From Sphingomonas tagetis (GTDB lineage: Bacteria; Pseudomonadota; Alphaproteobacteria; Sphingomonadales; Sphingomonadaceae): DNA of 64,000 nt. Under the pieces are notes generated by a model. That model made no database searches and was not told the DNA's origin. It saw only the letters and a list, made by a program, of their open reading frames with translations. The stretch spans positions 1 through 64,000 of the forward strand of contig NZ_JAMLDX010000017.1 in assembly GCF_024211275.1 (NCBI RefSeq), in the 5' to 3' direction. This document shows, piece by piece, positions 7,532 through 16,647 of the stretch. Numbering within the stretch: the first letter of the stretch is position 1; every line of letters begins with the position of its first letter. The translations under genes were made by a program, and so were the position numbers.

Positions 7532-7685
7532 AGGGTCAAACCTCAATTAGAACGAGGTCGAGACGGAGCCGAATTTGGTGTGAGGCGAGGCGTGAGGAGG
7601 GAGCGATGCGGCGCATCGTGATCGACGAGCAACGAAGTCCTCGCGCCAAATTCGGCCCGCCGCTGCGCGGTTGAGTTTTGACCCT
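7532..7685. repeat. 154-bp nested inverted repeat (MITE-like)
   Basis: The ends pair as AGGGTCAAACCTCAA (7532-7546) against TTGAGTTTTGACCCT (7671-7685), 14 of 15 bases matching. A second stem pairs GCCGAATTTGGTGTGAGG with CCTCGCGCCAAATTCGGC, 16 of 18. The centre holds the perfect small palindrome CGATGCGGCGCATCG. The element fills most of the 227-base gap between the SDR and the aldolase gene. It resembles dispersed intergenic elements of sphingomonads, but only one copy is in this window. No coding potential is evident. Confidence 0.65.
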
Positions 7686-7747
7686 AAGCGGCTTGCGAAA
7701 AGGGCGAAGCGGTTGATTCCCCCTGGCACCGGGCGCATGGGGCGGGC

Positions 7748-8749
7748 ATGCGCTTCTTCTCCGACAACGCCGCCCCCGCTTGTCCCGAGGTGATCGCGGC
7801 GCTGGGCCGGGCGAACGTCCAGGACGCGGCCTATGATGGCGACCAGTGGAGCGCTCAGCTCGACGCGCGCTTTTCCGACCTGTTCGAAACCGACGTCGCG
7901 GTCCTGTGGGTGCCCACCGGCACTGCCGCCAATTGCCTCGCGCTCACCGCGCTGTGCCTGCCTTATGGCGGCGTGGTCTGCCACCGCGAGGCGCATATCC
8001 AGGCCGACGAGGCTGGCGCGCCCGAATTCTTCACGCACGGCGCCAAGCTGCTGCTCGCCGAAGGGCCAGGCGCGAAGCTGACGCCGCAAGCGATCCGCGC
8101 GGTCATCGATCCGATCAAGTCCGGCGTCCATTGGGTCCAGCCGCACGCGATCTCGATCACCAACGCCACCGAATATGGCCTGGTCTATACGCCTGCCGAA
8201 GTCGCCGCGATCGGCGATCTCGCACGGACCCGCGGCCTGCGCCTGCACATGGACGGCGCGCGCTTCGCCAACGCGGTCGCGCATCTCGATTGCGCACCCG
8301 CCGAGCTGACCTGGCGCGCGGGCGTCACCGCATTGTCGTTCGGCTTCATCAAGAATGGCGGGATGGGCGCCGAGGCGCTGGTGTTCTTCGACCCCGACCT
8401 CGCCGCCGCCACGCGCATCCGCCGCAAGCGCGCCGGTCATCTCCAGTCCAAGGGCCGCTTCCTCGCCGCACAGCTGCTCGCGATGCTCGACGGCGATCTG
8501 TGGCTGCGCAACGCCCGCGCCGCCAATGCCGGCGCCGCGCTGCTGGCGCAGGCGGCAGGAAATCGGCTGGTCCATCCGGTCCAGTCCAATGGCGTGTTCC
8601 TGCGCGTTACCGCCGACGAGGCCGCCAGACTCCGCGCGCAAGGCTTCGACTTCTACGACTGGGGTCCGGGCGAGGCGCGGCTGATGGTTTCCTGGGATCA
8701 GGACGAAGCTGCGATCCGTCCGCTCGCCGACGCGATCGCCGGGCTGTGA
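7748..8749 (+). CDS. Low-specificity threonine aldolase-like PLP enzyme
   Basis: The 333-residue protein belongs to the beta-eliminating lyase/threonine aldolase group (PLP fold type I). The family's opening is present as MRFFSDNAAPACPEV. The phosphate-binding segment is VPTGTAANCLAL, and HMDGARFANAVA carries the Asp that contacts the PLP ring nitrogen. The Schiff-base lysine is Lys202 in FGFIKNGGMGAEA. The expected reaction is cleavage of L-threonine or L-allo-threonine to glycine and acetaldehyde. Its stop overlaps the GTG of the next gene, so the two are coupled. Confidence 0.87.
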   Translation: MRFFSDNAAPACPEVIAALGRANVQDAAYDGDQWSAQLDARFSDLFETDVAVLWVPTGTAANCLALTALCLPYGGVVCHREAHIQADEAGAPEFFTHGAKLLLAEGPGAKLTPQAIRAVIDPIKSGVHWVQPHAISITNATEYGLVYTPAEVAAIGDLARTRGLRLHMDGARFANAVAHLDCAPAELTWRAGVTALSFGFIKNGGMGAEALVFFDPDLAAATRIRRKRAGHLQSKGRFLAAQLLAMLDGDLWLRNARAANAGAALLAQAAGNRLVHPVQSNGVFLRVTADEAARLRAQGFDFYDWGPGEARLMVSWDQDEAAIRPLADAIAGL

Positions 8750-9660
8750 GCGAAACTCGGCCCAATTCGACCCGGCTCACCGTCCTGCTTCCCTTCGCGG
8801 TCGTGACCTTGATCTGGTCCTCGACCTGGATCGTGATCGCCGATCAGCTGGGGACGGTGCCGCCGGCCTGGTCGGTCACCTACCGCTTTCTCGTCGCCGG
8901 TGTCGCGATGCTCGGCTGGGCGGCCTTCAAGCGCGAACCGCTACGGCTCGACGCCGCCGGACTGGGTTTTGCCGCCTTGCTCGGGCTGCTCCAGTTCGTG
9001 ATCAACTTCAACTTCGTCTACCGCGCCGAGGCACATATCACCTCCGGCCTGGTCGCGGTGATGTTCGCGCTGCTGCTGATCCCAAATGCGCTGCTCGCCC
9101 GCATTTTCCTGCACCAGCGCATGGGCGGGCAATTGCTGGCCGGTTCCGCCATCGCGGTCGCCGGCGTCACCTTGCTGTTTGTCCATGAGCTGCGCCGCGA
9201 CCCGAGCGCCAGCGGCGAGGTGCTGACCGGCATCGGGCTGGCCGCATGCGGCGTGCTGGCGGCATCCTTCGCCAACATCATGCAGGCGACGAAAACGGCG
9301 GGGACCTATCCGATGGCGACGATGATCGGCTGGGCGATGCTGCTCGGCGCGATCATCGACGGCCTGTTCGCCTTCGCTACCGTGGGGCCGCCGGCGTTCG
9401 ACCCCCGCCCCACTTATGTCCTCGGCATCCTCTATCTCGGCCTGATCGGCTCGACGCTGGCCTTTCCGCTTTATTTCGGGGTGATCCGCATCATCGGCCC
9501 GGCCAAGGCAGCCTATTCGGGGGTGATCATCCCGGTCATCGCGATGCTGATCTCGACGCTGTTCGAAGGCTATCGCTGGTCGCTGCTCGCCGCGGCGGGC
9601 GCGCTGCTTACCGGAATCGGGCTGGTCATCGCATTGAGCGCGCGCAGGCCCAACCGGTAG
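8746..9660 (+). CDS. EamA/DMT-family transporter
   Basis: This 304-residue membrane protein has about ten helices in two EamA repeats. The first begins at TVLLPFAVVTLIWSSTW and the second around EVLTGIGLAACGVLAASFAN. LGLIGSTLAFPLYFGVIRIIG and AYSGVIIPVIAMLISTLFEG near the end are characteristic of the family. It probably exports a small metabolite, possibly an amino acid given the aldolase partner. Start GTG 8746 overlaps the aldolase stop (GTGA) and begins the sequence where the family begins; there is no in-frame ATG near it. Confidence 0.85.
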   Translation: MSETRPNSTRLTVLLPFAVVTLIWSSTWIVIADQLGTVPPAWSVTYRFLVAGVAMLGWAAFKREPLRLDAAGLGFAALLGLLQFVINFNFVYRAEAHITSGLVAVMFALLLIPNALLARIFLHQRMGGQLLAGSAIAVAGVTLLFVHELRRDPSASGEVLTGIGLAACGVLAASFANIMQATKTAGTYPMATMIGWAMLLGAIIDGLFAFATVGPPAFDPRPTYVLGILYLGLIGSTLAFPLYFGVIRIIGPAKAAYSGVIIPVIAMLISTLFEGYRWSLLAAAGALLTGIGLVIALSARRPNR

Positions 9661-10394
9661 TCGCGATACAGCGGCCGCCAGCCGAGGACGCGCCTGGCCT
9701 TGCCGTTCGCGACGCGCCGGTTCTCCGAATAAAAGGCCAACGCCGCCGCCGACAAATTGGCCTCCGCCAGCGGCACCAGCGGCGGCACCGGCAGCCCCAG
9801 CAACCGGCATCCGAACGCCACCACCTCGCTCTGCGGCGCCGGTTCGTCGTCGGCGAGGTTGTACGCCCCCGCGGGTGCGTCGAACCCGGCGATCACGCCG
9901 CGCGCGATATCCTCGACATGCACGCGGCTGAAAACCTGCCCCGGCACGTCGATCCGCCGCGCCTCGCCCGCGCGAATCCGGTCGAGCGGCGAGCGTCCCG
10001 GGCCGTAAATCCCCGGCAGCCGGAACACGCGCGCGCCCAGCGCCAGCCAGTCGGCATCGGCCCCCGCCCGCGCGCCGCGCCGCCCGGACCCGACCGGCGC
10101 GCTTTCATCGACCCACGCCCCGCCGGTGTCGCCATAGACGCCGGTTGAGGAGAGATAGCCCAGCCACGCCCCCGACCGGGCGATCGCATCGCCATAGGCC
10201 GCCAGCACCGGATCGCCCGCGTCCGGCGGCACCGAGGACAGGATATGCGTCGCATGGCCAAGCTCGAACCGCACCCGCTCGGCGTCATCGAACGCGATGT
10301 CGCCCGCTTGCCCGGTCCCCACGATGCGCGCGCCGTCCAGCCGCGCCGCGAGGTGCGAGGCAGCATAGCCGAGGCCGAAGACGAACAGCCGCAT
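9570..10394 (-). CDS. NAD(P)-dependent epimerase/dehydratase family protein
   Basis: The 274-residue atypical SDR begins MRLFVFGLGYAASHLAARL, with the Rossmann glycine motif at residues 7-12. GYLSSTGVYGDTGG carries the YGD seen in YeeZ-like epimerases, followed by RLPGIYGPGR and VHVEDIARGV. The substrate is unknown. Its ATG overlaps the stop of the upstream peptidase by one base (TAATG), so translation is likely coupled. The 3' end overlaps the convergent EamA gene by 91 bases, which is unusually long; the last 20 residues (MTSPIPVSSAPAAASSDQR) look non-conserved. Confidence 0.82.
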   Translation of the reverse strand: MRLFVFGLGYAASHLAARLDGARIVGTGQAGDIAFDDAERVRFELGHATHILSSVPPDAGDPVLAAYGDAIARSGAWLGYLSSTGVYGDTGGAWVDESAPVGSGRRGARAGADADWLALGARVFRLPGIYGPGRSPLDRIRAGEARRIDVPGQVFSRVHVEDIARGVIAGFDAPAGAYNLADDEPAPQSEVVAFGCRLLGLPVPPLVPLAEANLSAAALAFYSENRRVANGKARRVLGWRPLYRDYRLGLRALNAMTSPIPVSSAPAAASSDQR

Positions 10395-12070
10395 TATTTC
10401 GCGCCATAGCCCCCATAGAGCAGGCCGAAAAAGTCGCCCTTCTTCCACGCCGGCCGCGCATCGGCGTCGGCAATCTCGCGCGCGATCGCATAATTGGCGT
10501 CGATGAAGCGCACGCCCTGATCCCATTTGATCTCGGGATTGGTGATCTCGTCCGACGGACGGTGATAGCGCTCGGCAAGGAAGCGATTAAACGCCTCGCC
10601 GCCGGCACCCGCCAGCCCCGGCCAGAGGAACACCGAGGGGATGCCCTGCTGCACGAAGCGGTAATGGTCGGAGCGCACGAAGAAGCCCTGTTCGGGCATC
10701 GGGTCCTTGCCGACGCCCACGCCGACCGCCGCGGTCGCCCGCGCCACCGTCTCGCCCAAGGTCGAGCGCGCCGCGCCGAACGCGATCATGTCCTCGAACT
10801 TGTAGGTGATCACCGGCATGTCGAGATTGACGTTGGCGACGAGGTTCGCCTTCGGCACCGTGGGATTGTGCGCGAAATAATCGGCGCCGATCAGCCCCTT
10901 CTCTTCCGCCGTCACCGCCAGGAACATCACCGAACGCCGCGGCGGCTTGCCCGACGCCTGGAAGCGCTTGGCCTCCTCGATCAGCGAGGCGATGCCCATC
11001 GCATTGTCCATCGCGCCGTTATAGATCGTGTCGCCCTTCGCGTCGGCCTTGCCCACGCCGACATGGTCGAGATGCGCGGTGAGCACCACCACCTCGTCCT
11101 TGAGCTTGGGGTCGCTGCCCGGGATCATCCCGGCGACGTTCGAGCTGGTCACGGTCTTGCGCTCGGTCTTGAGCGCCACCGCGAGCAGCGCGCCGCTCGC
11201 GAAGGGCGCGATCACCGGCTTGCCCGCCTCGGCGGCCTTAAGCGCGCCGGCCCAGCCCTTGTCGCCCGCGAACAGCCGGCCCGCGCCCTTGAGGCTGACT
11301 GTCGCCACGACCGGCGTACCCGCGGACGGCAGATGCCCGCGGCCCTGCGCATCGGCCCAGGTCATGCGCCATTCGTCCCAGCTGTCGGCCAGCCGCGCGA
11401 ACGGCCGCACCTTGGCCGAGACCGGCGACTCGAGCATGATCACCGCCGCCGCGCCCTTCTTCGCCGCGATCGCCGCCTTGTTGCCGTTATTGCCGAAATG
11501 CGCGCGCTCCTCGCCGTCGAAGCCGCCCGGTGCGCCGCTGAAGATCGCGACGATCTTCCCCTTGACGTCCACCCCCTTATAGTCGTCGCGCTTATATTGC
11601 GGCGCGACGATGCCATAGCCAGCGAACACCACCGGCGCGTCGATCGCCGTCACTGGCCTTTCGGGATCGGGCGCGGGCAGATAATCCTCGCCGAACACCA
11701 GATTGACCGGCGCCGCGCCGCCGCGCGTCAGCGCGAGCGTGCCCTTGTCGGCCGGGCGCGAACTCAACAGCGGCACCGGCTGCAGATACGATCCGTCGAT
11801 CCCCGCCGGCTTCAGCCCCGCGGCATAGAATTGCGCCGCGACATATTGTGCGGCGATCTCATATTCGGCGCTGCCCGCCTCGCGCCCGCGCATCGCATCG
11901 GCGGAAAGGAACATGACATGCGCCTTCATCGCCGCCTGATCGGCGGGCAACGGCGCATTGATGAGCGCGTTGTCCTCCGCGGTCAGCGCGGGGACAGGCT
12001 TGGCCGCCTCTTGCGCCGGCAGCGCGGTCGACAGGCTGAGCAGGGCAAGCGTCAGAACGGGACGAAACAT
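10394..12070 (-). CDS. M28-family aminopeptidase, secreted
   Basis: This 558-residue enzyme has a signal peptide (cleavage near ALPAQ). A PA-like insert covers about 120-260 (VVFAGYGIVAPQYKRDDYKG). The di-zinc catalytic core follows: LTAHLDHVG (His, Asp), GAMDNAMG (bridging Asp), AVTAEEKGLIG (general base and ligand Glu-Glu), NVNLDMP (Asp) and ERYHRPSDE (His). All expected ligands are present, so it should be an active zinc exopeptidase in the periplasm. It is divergent from pepN (113 bases apart) and overlaps the epimerase gene by one base, making a two-gene operon. Confidence 0.9.
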   Translation of the reverse strand: MFRPVLTLALLSLSTALPAQEAAKPVPALTAEDNALINAPLPADQAAMKAHVMFLSADAMRGREAGSAEYEIAAQYVAAQFYAAGLKPAGIDGSYLQPVPLLSSRPADKGTLALTRGGAAPVNLVFGEDYLPAPDPERPVTAIDAPVVFAGYGIVAPQYKRDDYKGVDVKGKIVAIFSGAPGGFDGEERAHFGNNGNKAAIAAKKGAAAVIMLESPVSAKVRPFARLADSWDEWRMTWADAQGRGHLPSAGTPVVATVSLKGAGRLFAGDKGWAGALKAAEAGKPVIAPFASGALLAVALKTERKTVTSSNVAGMIPGSDPKLKDEVVVLTAHLDHVGVGKADAKGDTIYNGAMDNAMGIASLIEEAKRFQASGKPPRRSVMFLAVTAEEKGLIGADYFAHNPTVPKANLVANVNLDMPVITYKFEDMIAFGAARSTLGETVARATAAVGVGVGKDPMPEQGFFVRSDHYRFVQQGIPSVFLWPGLAGAGGEAFNRFLAERYHRPSDEITNPEIKWDQGVRFIDANYAIAREIADADARPAWKKGDFFGLLYGGYGAK

Positions 12071-12148
12071 TCGCAGGGCTTCCGGTGTTTGGATTCAGGA
12101 TGCGTTGAGGCGTAGCACTCCAACGATACACCGCAATGAAATTTCCGT

Positions 12149-12167
12149 GGTGCCCCCGCCGGGCACC
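12149..12167. promoter_or_regulatory. Inverted repeat between divergent peptidase genes
   Basis: GGTGCCC (12149-12155) and GGGCACC (12161-12167) form a perfect 7-bp dyad around CCGCC. It lies 16 bases before the pepN start and about 80 bases from the divergent M28 gene. A CATAGGC box resembling a -10 element follows at 12171. It could be an operator serving one or both genes; no experiment-like evidence is visible in sequence. Confidence 0.3.
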
Positions 12168-12183
12168 TGACATAGGCCAAGCT

Positions 12184-14772
12184 ATGATCGACGCTCTTGC
12201 CGCCACGCCGCATGTCACCCGCCGCGAAGACTATCGCGAGCCCGACTGGCTGGTGCCGGAGATCACGCTCGATTTCGAGCTCGACCCTGCAGCGACCCGC
12301 GTCCGCGCGACGCTCTCCGTCACGCGCAACGGCAATCACGACCGTCCGCTCCGCCTCGATGGCGACGGCCTGACCCCGCTGTCGGTCAAGGCCGACGGCA
12401 CCGATGCCGTTTACGAGATGGACGGCCCCGCGCTGGTCGTCGCGCTCCCGGGCGACGACCATATCATCGAGACCGAGGTCGAGATCGCACCCGAGCGCAA
12501 CACCCAGCTGATGGGTCTCTATGCCTCGGGCGGAAACCTCTGCACGCAATGCGAGGCGGAGGGCTTCCGCCGCATCACCTTCTTCCCCGACCGGCCCGAT
12601 GTGCTCAGCAAATACCGGGTGAAGATGACCGCCGACAAGGCGCGCTTCCCGGTGCTGCTCGCCAATGGCGATCCGGTCGCGCAAGGCGACGCCGCGGACG
12701 GCAAGCACTGGGCCGAGTGGCACGACCCGTTCCCCAAGCCTTGCTATCTCTTCGCGCTCGTCGCCGGCGATCTCGCCGCCAACACCGCGACCTTCACCAC
12801 CCTGTCCGGCCGCGCGGTGAAACTCGGCATCTGGGTGCGCACCGCCGACCTGCCCAAGACCGATCACGCGCTCCACGCGCTCAAGCTCAGCATGGCGTGG
12901 GACGAGAAGGTCTATGGCCGCGAATATGATCTCGACGTCTTCAACATCGTCGCGGTCGACGATTTCAACTTCGGTGCGATGGAGAACAAAGGGCTGAACA
13001 TCTTCAACAGCCGCTACATCCTCGCCGACCCGGACACCGCCACCGATTATGATTACGACGCGGTCGCAGCGGTGGTCGCACATGAATATTTCCACAACTG
13101 GTCGGGCAACCGCGTCACCTGCCGCGACTGGTTCCAGCTGAGCCTCAAGGAAGGCTTCACCGTCTATCGCGACCAGGGCTTTTCTGCCGATCAGGGCAGC
13201 GAAGCGGTCAAGCGAATCGAGGATGTCCGCGGGCTTCGCGCCGCGCAATTCCCCGAAGATTCAGGCCCGCTCGCCCACCCCGTCCGCCCCGACGAATATG
13301 TCGAGATTTCGAACTTCTACACCGCGACGATCTACAACAAGGGCGCTGAGGTCATCCGCATGATGGCGACGATCCTCGGCCCGCAGAAGTTCCGCGCCGC
13401 GACCGACCTCTATTTCCAGCGCTTCGACGGCACCGCCGCGACCTGCGAGGATTTCGTCGCGTGCATGGAGGAAGCCGGCGGCACCGATCTGACGCAATTC
13501 CGCCGCTGGTATTCGCAGGCCGGCACCCCGCGCGTCACCGCCACGCTCGAGCATGAGGCCGGCGACGGGCGCGCGCATCTCAAGCTGCGCCAGTCGGTCC
13601 CGCCAACCCCCGGCCAGCCCGACAAGGCGCCGATGGTGCTGCCGCTGCGGATCAAGCTGTTCGGGTCGCAGACCGCAACGCCGGTCGGCGAGGAGCAGCT
13701 CGTCCTGCTGTCCGACGGCGACGCGCAACTGAGTTTCGAGGGCGTCACCGAACGCCCGGTGCTGTCGATCAACCGCGGCTTCTCCGCGCCGGTGATCGTC
13801 GATACCAACCGCAGCGCCGCCGACCTTGCCTTCCTCTCGGCGCATGACGACGATCCCTTCGCACGCTACGAGGCGATGCAGCAGCTGATGCTCGACACGC
13901 TCGTCGCCGCGGTCACGCAAGGCCGCGCCGATCACGGTCCGGTGATCGAGGCTGTCGCCAACACGCTCGCCGACCCCGCGCTGGACAAGGCGTTCGTCGC
14001 GGAGGCGGTGCTGCTGCCCTCGGACAGCTTCATCGGCGACCAGCTCCCGGTGGTCGATCCCGAGGCGATCTTCCAGAAGCGCGAGGCGCTGCGCCGCGAT
14101 CTCGGCAAGGCGCTCGAACAGCAATGGCGCGCCGCCTATGACGCGGCCAAGGTCAACCGCTTCGAATATTCGCCCGCGGGCAAGGGCGCGCGGCGGCTGC
14201 GGACGGTGTCGCTCGGCTATATCAACGCCAGCGGCGCGCCCGACGGCGCCGACCTCGCCTTCGCGCAGTTCGAGGGCGCCGACAACATGACCGACCGGCA
14301 GGGCGGACTGACCTCGCTCGTCAACAGCGCGTCCGACAAGCGCATCGCCGCACTCGACATCTTCTACAACCGCTATGCCGACAACGCGCTCGTGCTCGAC
14401 AAATGGTTCCAGACTCAGGCGCTGGCGACGCGCGAGGACACGGCGGAGGCGGTCGAGGCGCTCGCGCTGCACCGCGACTTCACGCTCGCCAACCCCAACC
14501 GCGCGCGCGCGCTGGTCGGCGCGTTCGCGGTCAACCAGCGCGCCTTCCATTCGGGCGACGGGCGCGGCTACCGCTTCGTCGCCGACCAGCTGATCGCGCT
14601 CGACAAGCTCAATCCGCAGACCGCTGCCAAGCTCGTCCCGCCGCTCGGCCGCTGGAAGCGCTTCGATGCCGCGCGCGCCGCGAAGATGCGCGCCGAGCTC
14701 GAACGCATCCTCGCCACGCCGGGCCTCAGCAAGGACATGACCGAGCAGGTGAGCAAGAGCCTGGAAGGCTGA
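12184..14772 (+). CDS. pepN: Aminopeptidase N (M1 family)
   Basis: The 862-residue enzyme is close to the usual length of bacterial PepN (about 870). The substrate-binding motif GAMEN is at 264-268. The zinc site is HEYFH (His300, Glu301, His304) with Glu323 in LKEGFTVYRDQ. The C-terminal region, from about 535, has the helical DUF3458-type repeats of PepN. It trims N-terminal residues from peptides in the cytoplasm. ATG 12184 was chosen because MIDALAATPHVTRREDYR matches the family's beginning. A CATAGGC box ends only six bases before the ATG, suggesting a very short leader. Confidence 0.95.
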   Translation: MIDALAATPHVTRREDYREPDWLVPEITLDFELDPAATRVRATLSVTRNGNHDRPLRLDGDGLTPLSVKADGTDAVYEMDGPALVVALPGDDHIIETEVEIAPERNTQLMGLYASGGNLCTQCEAEGFRRITFFPDRPDVLSKYRVKMTADKARFPVLLANGDPVAQGDAADGKHWAEWHDPFPKPCYLFALVAGDLAANTATFTTLSGRAVKLGIWVRTADLPKTDHALHALKLSMAWDEKVYGREYDLDVFNIVAVDDFNFGAMENKGLNIFNSRYILADPDTATDYDYDAVAAVVAHEYFHNWSGNRVTCRDWFQLSLKEGFTVYRDQGFSADQGSEAVKRIEDVRGLRAAQFPEDSGPLAHPVRPDEYVEISNFYTATIYNKGAEVIRMMATILGPQKFRAATDLYFQRFDGTAATCEDFVACMEEAGGTDLTQFRRWYSQAGTPRVTATLEHEAGDGRAHLKLRQSVPPTPGQPDKAPMVLPLRIKLFGSQTATPVGEEQLVLLSDGDAQLSFEGVTERPVLSINRGFSAPVIVDTNRSAADLAFLSAHDDDPFARYEAMQQLMLDTLVAAVTQGRADHGPVIEAVANTLADPALDKAFVAEAVLLPSDSFIGDQLPVVDPEAIFQKREALRRDLGKALEQQWRAAYDAAKVNRFEYSPAGKGARRLRTVSLGYINASGAPDGADLAFAQFEGADNMTDRQGGLTSLVNSASDKRIAALDIFYNRYADNALVLDKWFQTQALATREDTAEAVEALALHRDFTLANPNRARALVGAFAVNQRAFHSGDGRGYRFVADQLIALDKLNPQTAAKLVPPLGRWKRFDAARAAKMRAELERILATPGLSKDMTEQVSKSLEG

Positions 14773-14835
14773 AGCACTTGGTGACAGCCGTAACCACTGG
14801 CTTTAGGTTTCGGCGCAATCGATCTGGAGAGTGAT

Positions 14836-16509
14836 ATGCGCAAATCCGTCCTGGCCGCCCTGCTTCTCGCCCCCATGATTCTTGCCGGCGCCGCCTGCAA
14901 TCAGGCGCCGAGCGCGGGCAACGACACCGCCGCTGCCGCCGAGGGCTACGACCTCGCCGCGCAGAAGACCAAGCTCGCGGTGATCGACATGAAGCCCGAT
15001 GTGAGCTTCCTGACAGCCGAGGAGCGGCAGGTCGTCAATCTGCTGATCCAGGCGTCGGACGTGATGTCGGCGATCTACCGCAAGCAGCGCGACGCCAACT
15101 GGCAGGCGACGCGCGCGGCGATCGCGAAGGACGGCGATGCGCTCAAGCTCGAAATGTACGACCGCTATTTCGGCCCGTGGGACGAGCTTGCCGACAAGCG
15201 CGCCTTCTGGGGCGAGGGCACGATGCCGGAGGGCGCGGGCTTCTACCCGGCCGACCTGACGCGCGAGGCGTTCGACGACTATCTCGCGAAGAATCCCGGC
15301 GAGAAGACCGCGCTCACCAGCCCCTATACCGTCGTCGTGCGCGACGGCGCGAAGCTCAAGGCGATCCCCTATTCGGTCGCCTACAAGACCGAGCTGACGC
15401 AGGCCGCCAAACTGCTCGAACAGGCCGCGGCGATCACCGCCAACCCCAGCCTCAGGAAGTTCCTGAGCCTGCGCGCCAAGGCGTTCCTGACCGACGATTA
15501 TTTCGAGTCGGAGCTGGCATGGATGGACTTGAAGGACACCCCGATCGAAGTCGCGATCGGCCCCTATGAAGTCTATACCGACCGGCTCCACGGCCAGAAG
15601 ACCGCCTTCGAGAGCTTCGTGACGCTCAAGGACCCCGAAGAGTCCGCCGCGCTCGACAAGTACAAGCGCTATCTGCGCGACATGGAAGCCAACTTGCCGA
15701 TCGACGAGAAGCTCAAGAACTTCCAGCGCGGCTTCGAATCGCCGATCGCGGTCGCCGAGCAGATCCGCGGCGGCGGCGACAATGTCCCCGGCGTGCAGAC
15801 GATCGCCTTCAACCTGCCCAATGACGAGCGCGTGCGCGAAGCCAAGGGCGCGAAGAAGGTGATCCTCTCCAATGTGCTCGGCGCAAAGTACGACCGCATC
15901 CTCAGCCCGATGGCGCCGCTGGTGCTGGTGCCCGATCAGGCGAAGCTGGTCGCCAAGAAGTACATGCAGCTCGAAACGCTGTTCCACGAGCTGTCGCACA
16001 GCCTCGGGCCGGGGACGATCACCCTTGGCGGCAAGAAGACCACGGTGAGCGAGGTGCTCAAGGATCAGGCCTCGGGGCTCGAAGAGGCCAAGGCCGACGT
16101 CATGGGCGCATGGAACATCCTGTTCATGATGCAGAAGGGCGAACTGCCCGCCGCCGAGAAGTCGCAGCTCTTCGCCACCTATCTCGCCGGCACCTTCCGC
16201 GCGATGCGCTTCGGGATCGAGGAGGCGCACGGCCAGGGCGCAGCGATGCAATATGGCTATATGAAAGCCAGGGGCGCGTTCGCCTGGGATGCCAAGGCCG
16301 GCCGCTACCGCATCGACGACGCCAAGTTCGAAGTCGCGCTGCGCGACTTGCTGCGCGAGATGATCGTGCTCCAGCACAATGGCGACTATGCCGGGGTCAA
16401 GGCGTTCATGGCGAAATGGGCCGTGCTCGACGACAACGCCAAAAGCGTGATCGCGTCGATGGGCGCGATCCCGGTCGACATCCGCCCGGTGTACCCCGAC
16501 AAGGTGTGA
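14836..16509 (+). CDS. Dipeptidyl-peptidase III-like (M49-type) lipoprotein
   Basis: The 557-residue protein starts with a lipoprotein-like signal (LLLAPMILAGAAC-N), so it is probably anchored in the envelope. The metal site is FHELSHSLGPG followed about 50 residues on by LEEAKADVMGAW, as in the M49/DPP III fold. Eukaryotic DPP III has the longer HELLGH; here the motif is the pentapeptide HELSH, as in other bacterial relatives. It probably removes dipeptides or acts as a related zinc hydrolase. GGAGAG lies five bases before ATG 14836. It follows pepN by 63 bases on the same strand, giving two adjacent peptidases. Confidence 0.82.
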   Translation: MRKSVLAALLLAPMILAGAACNQAPSAGNDTAAAAEGYDLAAQKTKLAVIDMKPDVSFLTAEERQVVNLLIQASDVMSAIYRKQRDANWQATRAAIAKDGDALKLEMYDRYFGPWDELADKRAFWGEGTMPEGAGFYPADLTREAFDDYLAKNPGEKTALTSPYTVVVRDGAKLKAIPYSVAYKTELTQAAKLLEQAAAITANPSLRKFLSLRAKAFLTDDYFESELAWMDLKDTPIEVAIGPYEVYTDRLHGQKTAFESFVTLKDPEESAALDKYKRYLRDMEANLPIDEKLKNFQRGFESPIAVAEQIRGGGDNVPGVQTIAFNLPNDERVREAKGAKKVILSNVLGAKYDRILSPMAPLVLVPDQAKLVAKKYMQLETLFHELSHSLGPGTITLGGKKTTVSEVLKDQASGLEEAKADVMGAWNILFMMQKGELPAAEKSQLFATYLAGTFRAMRFGIEEAHGQGAAMQYGYMKARGAFAWDAKAGRYRIDDAKFEVALRDLLREMIVLQHNGDYAGVKAFMAKWAVLDDNAKSVIASMGAIPVDIRPVYPDKV

Positions 16510-16532
16510 GAAATATTGCCCGCCCGTTTACG

Positions 16533-16640
16533 CGTCACCCCGGCCTTGTGCCGGGGTCCACGGTGCCGCCTGTCCTGTACGCCGGGGTCGAGGGCATCGC
16601 TTGCCGCCCGGTGGCCCCCGGCGCAAAGGCCGGGGTGACG
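16533..16640. repeat. 108-bp sphingomonad intergenic palindrome, copy A
   Basis: The element begins CGTCACCCCGGCCTTGTGCC and ends in its near-complement AAGGCCGGGGTGACG. Related elements lie at 45600-45707 and 53922-54028. It fills the gap between the M49-like gene and the membrane glycosyltransferase gene. The outer arms are conserved and the middle differs among copies. It may act as a transcription terminator; the GTG start of the next gene lies eight bases after it. Confidence 0.85.
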
Positions 16641-16647
16641 GGATAAA

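Noticed and set aside
7532..7685. CRISPR-like repeat
   Set aside because: The element has nested inverted repeats but no regular direct repeats or spacers. No cas gene is in the window.
14803..16377. 524-codon frame opposite the M49-like gene
   Set aside because: It is an exact antisense shadow of a gene with a clear zinc site and signal peptide.
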